A stretch of 64,000 nt of DNA from Fabrea salina (taxonomy: Eukaryota > Ciliophora > Heterotrichea > Heterotrichida > Fabreidae). Positions 52,179 to 61,945 of the stretch are shown one piece after another. Under the pieces are notes generated by a model, which was given only the letters and a program-made list of their open reading frames with translations, ran no database searches and was not told where the DNA came from. The stretch covers positions 1-64,000 of the forward strand of contig JALIHJ010000006.1 of NCBI GenBank assembly GCA_022984795.1, in the 5' to 3' direction. Position 1 is the first letter of the stretch, and the number at the start of each line of letters is the position of its first letter. The translations under genes were made by a program, and so were the position numbers.

Positions 52179-54497
52179 ATGGACAAGAAAGCTTTTCGGA
52201 GGGCTTGTTCACAGTTAGTGAATGAGTTAAAAAAGTTAAAGGGAGGAATAGATCCTGAAGAAGTTGAGCTGCCCAAAAAGAGAGATAGGTCTTCTGAATT
52301 GAGCTTTGAAGATTTCATAATTAAAATCAAACAAGAAGTTTACTTTTCTTCAAATCAGATTGAAGAAGACTTTAATAAGTCGATTAAGGGTCATGTTTTG
52401 GAAAAGTCACAAATTGAGGAGAAAATTAGGTCACTTGAGAACTACTTAAATCAAAATTTAAAGCAACTATGGGAAAAAATCCAGCAACACGGGAAGGAAT
52501 ACCCTTTTGTGGCAAAAAAGACTGAAGAAGTGAAAGAAAGGGATTACGAAAGAATCACGGATTACTCTCCTATAGACGAAGGTGACTTATCTGAGCTAAA
52601 GACAAAAAAACTCAAGACTTGTGACGGAAAATGCTGTTCTGAACTAGAAAACTTAGGGCCTTTTGACTACAAAAGTCTAAGGTGGAAAACCAAAAGCACA
52701 GACAGAAAGTTCAATGTTGAGTGCAATCAAGAGTGCAAGTGCAATCCTGAAAAATGCAAAAATAGACAAATAAATCTGAATCAGAAAGTCGAGTTGAAAA
52801 CAGACATAGCAGAACAAATTACTTGGGGTTACGACCTTAGAACCCAAGTATGCATGATGAACCTTTTGGAAAACAAAAAGCAAGCCAGTGAATTTGTAGG
52901 AAAGTTCCTTCCTAAAGTAATCAACAAAGTAGGAGGTCCAGAATTACAAAAGTCACTAAATCATATATTGAATAAATTCAATGAACACAAAGTCCATGCC
53001 GAAACCCTGCTTAACGGTATTGAAGCCCTTAAGAAATTATACGGAGACACAGTTTGGGATTACTTCAGAATCCACCCCAAAGGCAAAGGAGTTATTTGCA
53101 AAAAAAAGGATGGAATAAAAAAGAACTCCTTAATTACTGAGTACTTTGGGGAGCTGTTCTCACCTCCCAGGTGGTACGAAAAACAAGACTACATTAAAAC
53201 GAAAAAGAAAAAGCAAAAACAAGAGGACTTACCTGAGTTTTACAACATTTGGATAGAAAGGCACTTTGATGACCCCGAGGGCTATGATCTCATGATGGTG
53301 GACCCTTACTCTAAAGGTAGCTTCGGGAGTCGTTTGAGTCATTGTTGTGACGCTAACTGTGGAACTGTTACAATGGTTTCGAATGAGAAGTACACTGTCG
53401 GAATGTACGCTTTGAAAGACATTGAATACGGAGAAGAACTTACTTTTAACTACTGTTCGTTTACAGAGTTAAAAAAAGAGCATGAAGAAGCTGTTTGTCT
53501 GTGCTCAAACAAGCTCTGCACAGGGTACTACTTAGGGTTTACTGAGAACAAGTCAGAAATGAATTATTTCGGGAACTTTTTGGAAAGAATGGCTTTAGTG
53601 CTAGAAGCCTGCAACAGGTCTTTAGACGAGAAGCTTAAGAGGTGCCTTAAAGAGTGCCATCTCAAAGAAAAACTACTTGGAGATTGTCCTGAGTGGCTTA
53701 AAGTTTGGGCAGCACTTGTAGTTTCGAAATCAGTTAAAAAAGGAACTAAAGCCATTAATAACTCTCAAGCAAAAAGCAACTTCAAGCAAAGTGCACTTAG
53801 AGAACTTGCTATTAGTATCAACAAAATCAAGTACTTTTTGAAGAATTCTAAGTCAAATGAGAAACCACTTAGAATTCTAGAAGAGAAAGAAGTGCTAGAG
53901 TACTTGTGGGGAGAGTCCAAAGGAAGCATTAAAAGTCAGGTGAAAAAAGTGTGTTCTGAGGAAAAAGTCCAACAAATCCTTAAAAGAAAATCCAGATTTT
54001 CCAAGGAAGCCAAAAATCACCTAAAGGAAATAGCAGAAATACTTAGAGAGACCAAACTAAGCTATGTTTCAGAAATCCTAGACCTAATAACAAACACAGA
54101 AACCTTTTTCAAAGAACAAAAATACAAAGCTTTTAAGTCAGAGCCCATCGAAATAAGGAACTGCGACATATTTAACAACCCAGAAGAGCCATACAAGGTT
54201 TATGATAAAGCAAGAAAAACCTACAAATCGAAGTACGTTTTAGGAGTGATGTCTAGGTGGTTTGTTCAGACCATCAAGTCCCCATGGGCTTCTTATTCCA
54301 ACGAGAAAAGAGGCACTGTGAACTTACCCTCAATCGTGAACTCCTTACCAAAAGACCCAAAAGCCATGCAAAAGGACATCGAAAGGATAAAGAACAACAA
54401 AACACCCAAAAACAAAGTTTTGAGTTTCAAAAACAGCCTTTACATTTTGGGTTCCCCAATGTTTGACTCAGTTTACTCAACTCCAGTAATTAAGTAG
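52179..54497 (+). CDS. ATXR3/SDG2-like SET-domain histone methyltransferase
   Basis: From ATG 52179 the protein is 772 residues. A coiled N-terminus precedes a Cys cluster (CNQECKCNPEKCKNR, AWS/pre-SET-like) at about 210-225 and a SET domain (about 320-490). SET motifs are GKGVICKKKDGI, EYFGELFSPPRWYEKQD, FYNIWIERHFDDPEGYDLMMVD, SRLSHCCDANC and YGEELTFNY, then VCLCSNKLCTGYYLGF. The long match past the SET domain, including the EACNRS and GDCPEWLKVWAALVV segments, points to plant ATXR3/SDG2 (H3K4). The upstream frame starts at GTG only. Codons are more AT-rich than in neighbours. Confidence 0.85.
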   Translation: MDKKAFRRACSQLVNELKKLKGGIDPEEVELPKKRDRSSELSFEDFIIKIKQEVYFSSNQIEEDFNKSIKGHVLEKSQIEEKIRSLENYLNQNLKQLWEKIQQHGKEYPFVAKKTEEVKERDYERITDYSPIDEGDLSELKTKKLKTCDGKCCSELENLGPFDYKSLRWKTKSTDRKFNVECNQECKCNPEKCKNRQINLNQKVELKTDIAEQITWGYDLRTQVCMMNLLENKKQASEFVGKFLPKVINKVGGPELQKSLNHILNKFNEHKVHAETLLNGIEALKKLYGDTVWDYFRIHPKGKGVICKKKDGIKKNSLITEYFGELFSPPRWYEKQDYIKTKKKKQKQEDLPEFYNIWIERHFDDPEGYDLMMVDPYSKGSFGSRLSHCCDANCGTVTMVSNEKYTVGMYALKDIEYGEELTFNYCSFTELKKEHEEAVCLCSNKLCTGYYLGFTENKSEMNYFGNFLERMALVLEACNRSLDEKLKRCLKECHLKEKLLGDCPEWLKVWAALVVSKSVKKGTKAINNSQAKSNFKQSALRELAISINKIKYFLKNSKSNEKPLRILEEKEVLEYLWGESKGSIKSQVKKVCSEEKVQQILKRKSRFSKEAKNHLKEIAEILRETKLSYVSEILDLITNTETFFKEQKYKAFKSEPIEIRNCDIFNNPEEPYKVYDKARKTYKSKYVLGVMSRWFVQTIKSPWASYSNEKRGTVNLPSIVNSLPKDPKAMQKDIERIKNNKTPKNKVLSFKNSLYILGSPMFDSVYSTPVIK

Positions 54498-54526
54498 AAA
54501 AATTAATTTACTTTGCGCTGGTATTT

Positions 54527-55330
54527 TTATACCAGAGTCTGCAAGTCATGGGCTTTAACATAAGAGAGGATGGAGTAGTTTAGGATTTCTTCGATGTAAT
54601 CCTCAAATTCCACATTCGGTAACCGTGAAAAATAAGAAAAATCTTGATACTCAGGGACTTCACAACTTTCCTCGCCATTAGAGAAAAAGGAAAAGACGTT
54701 CGACTTTTTGCGGATGGTAACCGGACCACTCACCTCGCCATTGACACTTACCCACTCCAGTATGTACACCCCTTCTTTTTCTTTGTAAGTGTCCACTGTT
54801 TTCCTTGCAGCTGAGTGCGATGAGAACTTCAATACAGCAACTCCTTCTGACTCAATTTCGACCTCTTTGATGCGCAAGTCGTTGCTAAAGAGCTGTCTCA
54901 CAAATTCGCAGTCTGCAGAGTGCGGAAGTCCTGAAACTTTAATGTTTTTGTTAAGCGAACTTCCTGTAGGGTTGAGTTGTTTCTGCAGGCTTGAAAGCAA
55001 GTTATTGTAACTAGCCTCTTTGTTCAGGAAAAGAGGGCGGTACATTTCCAGTAACTCACATGCCTGTTGTGTTTTGCCTTGTTGGTGCAGCACACCTGCT
55101 AGGTCTTTGATGGCACTCACGACTCTTTCGCCACGAGCAATGGCTTCCTTATAATAGTACTCTGCCTTTGCTAGGTCTTTTTCAATGTACTCTGCCCTCT
55201 TGGCCCAGGCGTAAGGGGATTCCTTCCTTGGAATAGGAAAAGGTGGGTGCTTGCGAGATACCTGGGAGTTGCTTTGGGGACTGAGAATTTGAGCGTTAGA
55301 CACCACCGGCATAGGTATAGCTGAAGCCAT
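54527..55330 (-). CDS. TPR-like plus RRM-like protein, function unknown
   Basis: The 267-residue protein has a disordered N-terminus, paired helices resembling TPRs (about 40-125: AEYYYKEAIARGERVVSAIKDLAGVLHQQGKTQQACELLEMYRPLF), then an RRM-like fold (about 128-195: IKVSGLPHSADCEFVRQLFS...GVAVLKFSSHSAARKTVD) and an acidic C-terminus. This suggests an RNA-binding adaptor, but I do not know the orthologue. It starts at ATG 55330 and converges on the SET gene with 29 bp between stops. Confidence 0.7.
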   Translation of the reverse strand: MASAIPMPVVSNAQILSPQSNSQVSRKHPPFPIPRKESPYAWAKRAEYIEKDLAKAEYYYKEAIARGERVVSAIKDLAGVLHQQGKTQQACELLEMYRPLFLNKEASYNNLLSSLQKQLNPTGSSLNKNIKVSGLPHSADCEFVRQLFSNDLRIKEVEIESEGVAVLKFSSHSAARKTVDTYKEKEGVYILEWVSVNGEVSGPVTIRKKSNVFSFFSNGEESCEVPEYQDFSYFSRLPNVEFEDYIEEILNYSILSYVKAHDLQTLV

Positions 55331-55430
55331 AAATCAATTTATTGTAAATATGGCTTGTTTTCTGGAAATCTCTAAAAACTAATTAATATCCCCAAAACTC
55401 ACAGTTTAGGGTGCTGGGTTAACCATAAGT

Positions 55431-57626
55431 TTATTGCTTAGTAGTTTTAACTAGGTTGTACTTGGATAGTTCTTCCTTTGACTTCCTGGTGTACTTGGAC
55501 TTAGAAAGAAGGGTGTCTCTGTTGGACTCAGGCAACAACTGGTATATCCTAACTATCCAGTGGCTTGTTGTATAGACCTCTTTGAAGTGCTTCAGCTTAA
55601 TGTTTTTGTCAGGAATTTCAGCTTGCCTCACTAAGTCGAACCCAGTCCCTCCCCGTGGACTCATAACTTCTCCGAACCTGTAGTAACTCAGCTTGTACAT
55701 GAGGCAGTCCCTCATAGTTTTGGTAGCTCCTTCGTCAACTCGGTACATGCCTCTTTGCAAAAAGTCGTCTTCTTTAATGTGCGGAAACACGCCTGAAGCT
55801 ATCCTAACCATCCACAAGAACTTGTTGATGTCGTCTCCTGAGTAGTAAGACATTCCTCCAAACAGCAAAAGAACATAGTCCACGTCTAGCTTTCTCAGAA
55901 TGTTAGCAGCTTCTTCTTCGTTGCTTGCAAAAGCCATTCCAACTGTGGCTATGTGTGTGTAGTTCCAAGTGTTGTTGTCAACTAACACAGTTCTGTTCGC
56001 CATTCCTGTGATCTGGTAACCGTAGTCCCACCAAGACATTATCTTAGCTTCTTCGTCAGTGTTCATCCTAAGCCAGTAGTAAGCTTCTCTGTAGTCGTCT
56101 ATAATTAGTTTTTGTCCGTCATAGGTTTTGCTGGCCATAATGATTGTAGGCGATGAGTAAGCTTCTGATCCTACCCAAACGCAGTGAGCAATGTAAAACA
56201 CAGTCATAGCTGCTATGCCCAAAAGAACCATCAAAGAGATTTCAAGTGGGTAGCCGTGCTCAGGCTTAGGAGGCTTGGCACTTTTGGGAGCGTTATGGTA
56301 GTCGTACCACTCTTTGAAGTGAGTAATGTGGAGTGCGAACCTGTGAATGGTTTCTGAAAGCCCAATTCCAGCTATTACGCACAAAGCAGGAGCTAGCACC
56401 AACAGGAGCCTAACCATCACACTTGCGAAGTAAACTGAAAGTACTCCATAAAGAGCTGCAAAAAGTTTGCCTTCGTTGTACTCCATGCACAAAAAGTACA
56501 GTCCTAAAGTAGTGAAGACAGTTAAAAAGTGCAGGTCGAAGAAAAAAGAACTCCAAGTAGTAGGCTGGTGCTCAGACACAGAAGCTATAATAGGAATGTG
56601 CTTTTTAGCGTAAGTAGGGTCAAGCAAACTCAAACTCCTCAGAGTCCACTTCATTTTTCCAGTAAGTGTCACGTAAAGAGCATACAACACCAACAAAGAA
56701 ATAGCTGCTCCCAAAGCAACCTTGGCTAAGTTCCTAAACTTAGTTTCTCCCAAGTTGTCTCTGACCCAGTTGCTCAAAACGTACACTTGAAGGAACACAA
56801 ATACTATGTGGGAAGCTAAGTGTTCTGAAGAGTTAATGGCCTGGAGTCCCACAAAAGGAATCTGCATTGCCAAAAAGGTCCCCATCACGTAAAAAGCTGA
56901 GTAAGCAATGTAAAGGTTAGTGGAGTACTTGCCTATAAAGATAATTCCCAACACAAAGATAGGAATTATGTTGATGATAAAGGCGTATCCTCCCCAAGCA
57001 GCTACCATGTAAAAGTAACTCAGAGAAGCAGCAGCAGACCACAAAAGCGAGCCTGTGTTTACTGACTTCAAAAACAAGTAAAAAGTAAACACCAAAGCAA
57101 AGATTGCAATCCCTTCGTTGTCGTAACTCCCAGCAACTGACCTCGAAATGTAACTTGGCACCACAGCTATGAACAAAGCAGAGTACAAACCACTGCCAGT
57201 TTTTCCTGTGATTTCACGCGTCATCAAGTAGCAGGCTATTGAAGTAAGTGCTGAAAACACAGGTGCCAAAAACACACACACGTTCCTGATGTCCACAGGG
57301 AAGGTTAAAAAGTGGGCAATTTTATGAAGAACTGCAGCAGTGGCCATGAGTCCTGGGTAAATGGTGGGGCCTATGTAGCGACCTAGCGGGTACCAAGCTA
57401 CAGGGTCGAACCAGTTCCAGAGTTCGTAAAAGCCGTTTTCAGCCAGGAACTTAGTGGTGCGGAAATTGAACCAAGGGTCGAACTCATGAATGATGCTTTC
57501 AAATCTAATAACCTAATTGGGCTTTACTGAGAAAACACGGATGAGGACAGCCATGATGCTGATGATCGAGAGAATGACTATTCTATAGATGGGGGCGAAG
57601 CGCTCTAAGGTTTGTTTCACCTCCAT
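55431..57626 (-). CDS. STT3: STT3, catalytic subunit of oligosaccharyltransferase (one 15-nt intron)
   Basis: Splicing out 57513-57527 gives 726 residues, the usual STT3 length. After a short N-terminal helix it reads FESIIHEFDPWFNFRTTKFLAENG with the DPWFN acid motif, many transmembrane helices, SVSEHQPTTWSSFFFD, and the catalytic WWDYGYQI at about 527-534. The C-terminal luminal domain follows. STT3 transfers glycans to Asn in the ER. Start ATG 57626 (MEVKQTL) is 9 bp from the divergent Rab start. Upstream in-frame codons are part of the antisense Rab gene. Confidence 0.97.
57513..57527 (-). other. 15-nt intron near the 5' end of STT3
   Basis: On the minus strand the intron is GTAAAGCCCAATTAG, in phase 0, between RVFS and VIRFES. 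The terminal TAG stops the unspliced frame. It is the only intron here lacking T at position 9, but A10 is kept. Confidence 0.93.
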
Positions 57627-57635
57627 AATTAGTAA
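57627..57635. promoter_or_regulatory. 9-bp divergent spacer, STT3 / Rab
   Basis: AATTAGTAA separates the divergent start codons of STT3 and the Rab gene. No room exists for separate upstream promoters. Confidence 0.45.
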
Positions 57636-58250
57636 ATGGATCAAGAGCTCTTGTTTCGGATTATTATAGTGGGAGACACGGGAGTTGGTAAGTCCTGCCT
57701 TTTGCTGAGGTTTAGTGAGGGTTCCTTCAAAGAACAACATAACGTTACTATTGGAGTAGAATTTGGAACTAAGTCTGTGAACATCAACTCCCAGCCCGTA
57801 AAGTTACAAATCTGGGACACTGCTGGTCAAGAAAGTTTCAGAAGCATCACGCGGAGTTTCTACAGAAGGGCTGACGCAGTTTTGTTGGTTTACGACGCAA
57901 CTGCAAGGCACACCTTTGAGAATTGCGAGTACTGGATAGAAGAAATCCGACAAAATGCCTCTATGGACGTGGTGGTTTACTTAGTAGGCAACCAAACTGA
58001 CTTGATTGAGAGCGGCGAGGAACAAAGAGAAGTCAATTCTGACGAAGCCGAAACCTTCGCTAAAAAGCACAACCTAAACGGCTTTTGCGAAACGTCGGCT
58101 AAAAACGGCAAGAACGTGGAAGAGGCTTTTATGAACTTCTGCAAAGTACTTTATGACAAGTGGAAGCAAAAAAGAGACAGCGAACCTTCTTTCCAGCCCC
58201 AGGGTTTAAGTCTAGTTAATGTTCCCAAAAAGAAGAAGAAGTGCTGTTAA
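57636..58250 (+). CDS. Rab GTPase (Rab2/4/14 group) with changed G4 motif
   Basis: The 204-residue protein has GDTGVGKS (13-20), switch I with VTIGVEFG, WDTAGQESFRSITRSFYRRADAVLLVYDAT and ETSAKNG, and ends in KKKKKCC for double prenylation. The effector region is nearest Rab2/Rab4/Rab14. The G4 motif that reads guanine, normally NKxD, is NQTD (119-122). This may weaken nucleotide binding. It acts in vesicle traffic. Confidence 0.92.
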   Translation: MDQELLFRIIIVGDTGVGKSCLLLRFSEGSFKEQHNVTIGVEFGTKSVNINSQPVKLQIWDTAGQESFRSITRSFYRRADAVLLVYDATARHTFENCEYWIEEIRQNASMDVVVYLVGNQTDLIESGEEQREVNSDEAETFAKKHNLNGFCETSAKNGKNVEEAFMNFCKVLYDKWKQKRDSEPSFQPQGLSLVNVPKKKKKCC

Positions 58251-58283
58251 CCCTAATTTATTATCTTTTTTAAACTGCAAACA

Positions 58284-58634
58284 ATGAACTCGCCTCGCAA
58301 AAAAGTCAGTTTAGGTTTTGTCCCTAGTAAGTTCAGAGTAAACCTACTTTGTCCACTTAAAGTGGAGCACTCAGTAAAGCACCTGGTAAAGCCTAAAACC
58401 CCACTTACTAACAGAAACGTAAAAGCAACTTACCAGAAAAGAGTGACGTTTAAACTCCCAATCAATAGAAGCTCTAGTAACACTAGACTGAATAAGTCCA
58501 AAGTACTTAAACAAGAATGGCAAAAACTCTCAAAAACTATTAGAAAAACTCAGTCTCCCCAGCCACCCCCTCTGAAAAGAAGCACTTCAAGGAACAAAAT
58601 TACAGTAGAAGTCTTCAGAAGGTTCAAGGCCTAA
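58284..58634 (+). CDS. Small basic protein of unknown function
   Basis: The 116-residue frame is very basic and probably disordered, with many Lys, Arg, Ser and Pro (about a third of residues). No motif or family is recognised. The start ATG lies 33 bp after the Rab stop and the gene ends 27 bp before the COMMD-like gene. Open frame and position within tightly packed genes support it, but only moderately. Confidence 0.5.
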   Translation: MNSPRKKVSLGFVPSKFRVNLLCPLKVEHSVKHLVKPKTPLTNRNVKATYQKRVTFKLPINRSSSNTRLNKSKVLKQEWQKLSKTIRKTQSPQPPPLKRSTSRNKITVEVFRRFKA

Positions 58635-58661
58635 TAAATGCATATTTAGTAAGTTCTCATC

Positions 58662-59231
58662 ATGGAATTCTTGGGCAAAGAACCTCAGCTTAAACTCCTT
58701 GAAAACTTTTCTGACTTAGCACTGAAGTTCCTTTTTAGTGAAGCTCTTAAGCACGTCCTCAATGAAACTTGCATATGCTCTGAAAAACTGTTTCGCTTTC
58801 TGAACAGCGATGTTCCCTTTGCAACCTTCAAAGAAGCCTTAAACGGCATTGTCTTCCTTGTTGCTTGGCTCCAAGAAAACAACCCTGAAAACTCTGGAAG
58901 GTACACTTTGGCGAACATATTAACTACGCATACCTCACTGGGTGAAGAAACTATTGGTGCACTTGAAGAAACCATAGCACCCAAGTTAGCCTCTGGAAAG
59001 CCCAAAATGCTCAAGAGCAGGCCCAAACTCCTCGAAGCCCAAACAAGTCTAGGTGTGGTTGAGGATTTCAACTGCTCTAAACTCAGTCTTCCAAAGGTGA
59101 ACTTAAGTTTGAGACTTTCAGACTTCATAAAAGCAAAAGAAACCACAGAAACTCTGCAATTAGACCCTAAGCAACTCAGAGAACTGGTTTCTGAACTGAA
59201 AAAAGCAAGAGAAATAATGGATACGCTATAG
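58662..59231 (+). CDS. COMM domain-like protein
   Basis: The 189-residue protein has an all-helical N-terminal domain (about 1-110, HN-like) and a C-terminal strand-rich segment (about 125-185) with LPKVNLSLRLSDF and LDPKQLRELVSELKKAREIM, resembling the COMM domain end (LT-EELDKLLSELEKA). COMMD proteins form the Commander complex in endosomal recycling. The usual Trp in the COMM core is not seen, so the subtype is not assigned. It converges with the Jupiter-like gene with 4 bp between stops. Confidence 0.6.
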   Translation: MEFLGKEPQLKLLENFSDLALKFLFSEALKHVLNETCICSEKLFRFLNSDVPFATFKEALNGIVFLVAWLQENNPENSGRYTLANILTTHTSLGEETIGALEETIAPKLASGKPKMLKSRPKLLEAQTSLGVVEDFNCSKLSLPKVNLSLRLSDFIKAKETTETLQLDPKQLRELVSELKKAREIMDTL

Positions 59232-59235
59232 TTAG

Positions 59236-59502
59236 TTAACCAAAAGTAATGGAGCTTTGTCCCCCAGGTGGGTGTCTGACTCTAACTGATGTTTTAACAT
59301 CAGCATTAGTTTCGTCTTCTTCTTTCTTTTCTTCTTCTTGTTTTGGCTCCTCTTGGGGAGGTGGGTAGTTTACCTGCTGGCTAGTTACTGGCTTCTTTTC
59401 TTCTTCTTCCCAACCCAAAGAAAAGCTCGACCCTCCTCCTGGTGCGTGGTGTACCCTCACTGAAGTGAAGTTCGTACCGTAGTGAAACTGATTATCACTC
59501 AT
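59236..59502 (-). CDS. Jupiter/HN1-like microtubule-associated protein
   Basis: The 88-residue protein has two copies of a short motif, SVRVHHAPGGGSSFSLG (about 14-30) and SVRVRHPPGGQSSITFG (about 72-88), linked by a Glu/Lys/Pro-rich spacer. Human JPT1/HN1 has the same layout, RPPGGGSNFSLG near the start and NPPGGKSSLVLG at the end. Jupiter proteins bind microtubules. The family name rests on this motif pair only. Confidence 0.65.
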   Translation of the reverse strand: MSDNQFHYGTNFTSVRVHHAPGGGSSFSLGWEEEEKKPVTSQQVNYPPPQEEPKQEEEKKEEDETNADVKTSVRVRHPPGGQSSITFG

Positions 59503-59583
59503 TTTTTATTATTATAAAGGGTTTCTCCCGCCACCTAATATTACTTCAAAGAAACTTTTGAGTCCTGAGTCATATTAGTATAA

Positions 59584-60519
59584 ATGCTTAACTTGAGAAG
59601 AGCGCTTTACGCTTTCTTTTCAAAGTCTGCTTACGAAAAGTCCTTGCTCAAAGCTACGTACCCTAACGACTATGAGTACCCCAAAGAGAAGCACGTAGAG
59701 TTGATTCTCTACACATTTTTAGGGCACAGTTTAGAAACTCCGCCAGAAAAGGCATTTAAGATGTTGTCTATGAGACTGTTCAACAGCAAGTGGACTATTG
59801 TGCTCAAGACTCTAGCTATCTTACACAGAGGTCTTCACGAAGCTGGCAAGTTTTTTTCAGAGCAACTCAGTTGCTTAAAAGTATCCCTTGACTGCTTTGG
59901 TGACTTTTCAGAAAAAGGGAGTGCTCACAATGAAGTAATTAAAAGTTACTTCGAGTACATCAAAGCTGCCAGTGTTAGTTTTTGCCGAGAAAACTGCTTT
60001 TTGGAGCTAAGTAAGCATGAAGCACTTGCAAATATACAGAAATCTAGTTCTGAAGAGTTAGTTGGCTGCTTGGTGCTTTACAACAAACAACTTAAACACA
60101 TTGCAAAGCTTACTCCTTATTTAATGTCTTCAGTCAGTAACTACAAACTTGGGCTTACAGAAAAGGTTGCTTATTGGTTAATTAAAGACACAAGAAAATT
60201 ACTTGAGTGTTCCAACAGTCTTTTAGAGGTTATTTTAGACCGATTTGCAACCATAGACAAACCAACTTCTGAAGTTCTAGTTAAGCAGTACTCTAAGTTT
60301 GAAAAGTACTCACAAAAGATCGAAGGACTTTCTGAGTTAAGTCAAAAACTCCCCTTTGCCAGCATCAAGCCTCCTCAATTAGTCAAAAGGCCCCCTGAAA
60401 TCTACGACAGTCTGCAAACTAACCTTCAAGAAAAACACCTCCACAGCTGCATGCAACTCCCCAACCCTTTTTTCAGCTTAAAGTGGCTTCCTCCTGTAAA
60501 CTTGACAAACTTTAAATAA
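59584..60519 (+). CDS. ANTH-domain clathrin adaptor (AP180/CALM type)
   Basis: The 311-residue protein has an ANTH domain (about 10-270) with SLLKATYPNDYEYPKEKHVELIL (PIP2-binding KAT...KxKHV), RLFNSKWTIVLKTLAILHRGLHEA and SYFEYIKA. AP180/CALM proteins bring clathrin to PIP2 membranes. The long clathrin/AP2-binding tail of animal members is missing; only a short Pro-rich end (NPFFS, one NPF) is present. The start has the TATAAATG context. Confidence 0.9.
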   Translation: MLNLRRALYAFFSKSAYEKSLLKATYPNDYEYPKEKHVELILYTFLGHSLETPPEKAFKMLSMRLFNSKWTIVLKTLAILHRGLHEAGKFFSEQLSCLKVSLDCFGDFSEKGSAHNEVIKSYFEYIKAASVSFCRENCFLELSKHEALANIQKSSSEELVGCLVLYNKQLKHIAKLTPYLMSSVSNYKLGLTEKVAYWLIKDTRKLLECSNSLLEVILDRFATIDKPTSEVLVKQYSKFEKYSQKIEGLSELSQKLPFASIKPPQLVKRPPEIYDSLQTNLQEKHLHSCMQLPNPFFSLKWLPPVNLTNFK

Positions 60520-60532
60520 TGTACATAATAAG

Positions 60533-61921
60533 ATGGCGGATGAGAACTCCATCACCTTTACTATGGAAGAGTTCGGGAAGTTCCAAGAAGAACTTTTAGA
60601 CCTCAAACACCAAAACGAAGTACTCACTTCTACTGCTCAAAAGTACGAAGAACTCACTAAGCTCTCTCCAGACCCCTACGATGAAATAATGAAACTAAGA
60701 GAAACCATACACGAAAAGGACTCTCAACTCCAAAGCTTAAAAGAAGTTCACGCCTTTTCAAGAGAGGCAGCTCAGAAGTGCCTCAACACCATTAGAAAGC
60801 AAGAAACCTACTCAGCAGAAGAACAACTTCTGATTGAACAGATGCTTGCAATCACCAAGCACATGTGGCCCAAAACCAACTCTCAGCAAACCGCAGAACT
60901 CTCAGAACAAGTAACTAAAGAAATACAACACTCCTTTGAGTCTACTCAGTTCAAAGAGCAAACCCAAAAACTCAAGTACTCAGTTGAAAGCTTAGAAACC
61001 AAAGTCCAAGTCCTCCAGCAGTCCTTAGACGAAACCGTCAAAGACAACTCAGAACTCAGAAACCAACTTAAAGAACTTGAAACTCAAAAAGAAAACTTAA
61101 TATTTGACTTAGCTTCCCGCGAAGAAGAACTCAACGAGTCCAGAAAAGCTTTGAAGGACAAAAACCAAGTAGAACTTCGACTCCACCAAGCCCAAGCCCA
61201 AGTCCAGTCTTTAAACAACACCATTGAAAACCTTAACTCAGAAGTAACCAAACTGCAAGCTGAAGAAACCCAACAAGTCCAGACACAACAGTTACTCACA
61301 GAAAAAGAACACCTGAAAAAAGAACTAGAAGAACTCACTAACAAAGAACACATCCTATCTCTTGAATACACCAACTTGAAAAAGTCCTACAACGACATGC
61401 TTGAAAAGCTCAAAAAGGCCGAAGACAAAACCAAAGACTCCGAAACCCAAGTGCACAAACTCCAAGAGTCCATAAAAACACTCAACTTACAAGTCGAAGA
61501 CTCCAAAACTGAGAAAAAAATCATCCAAAAAAGAAGCATGCACGACATCAAAGACCTCAAAAACGAACTAGCTAAAGAAAAAACAGCCCACGAAACAGTC
61601 AAGATGGAAAAAGAAAAACTCTGCCAAGAAATCAGAAGACTCCAAGACTTGCAGCGGAACGTTACTAAAAGCTCAGACTCAGCTTCTCTCCAAGAAAAAG
61701 CGATTGTAGAAGCCCTTTACCAAAGAGTTTCTGAACTAGAACTCGAAAACTCCAAAATCAAAGAAAACTTTAGGTCCAACGAGGAACTCAGCAACGAACT
61801 TTTAAGAGAACAAAAAGAAAACCAGGAACTCAGGGAAGAAATCAACCGGTTGCAAACCGACATCGTAACACTGGGTTCTCAGTTCAACGAAATGATCCGC
61901 AGTGGCAACATTAAAAGATGA
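60533..61921 (+). CDS. Coiled-coil protein of unknown function
   Basis: The 462-residue protein has a helical N-terminus (about 1-125) and continuous coiled coil from about 130 to 455. Composition is rich in Gln, Glu, Lys and Leu. No family is recognised. It ends at TGA, with an in-frame TAA two codons later (61925-61927). It starts 13 bp after the ANTH gene. Confidence 0.75.
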   Translation: MADENSITFTMEEFGKFQEELLDLKHQNEVLTSTAQKYEELTKLSPDPYDEIMKLRETIHEKDSQLQSLKEVHAFSREAAQKCLNTIRKQETYSAEEQLLIEQMLAITKHMWPKTNSQQTAELSEQVTKEIQHSFESTQFKEQTQKLKYSVESLETKVQVLQQSLDETVKDNSELRNQLKELETQKENLIFDLASREEELNESRKALKDKNQVELRLHQAQAQVQSLNNTIENLNSEVTKLQAEETQQVQTQQLLTEKEHLKKELEELTNKEHILSLEYTNLKKSYNDMLEKLKKAEDKTKDSETQVHKLQESIKTLNLQVEDSKTEKKIIQKRSMHDIKDLKNELAKEKTAHETVKMEKEKLCQEIRRLQDLQRNVTKSSDSASLQEKAIVEALYQRVSELELENSKIKENFRSNEELSNELLREQKENQELREEINRLQTDIVTLGSQFNEMIRSGNIKR

Positions 61922-61945
61922 TTATAATAAGTAGTCAATAAGAAT

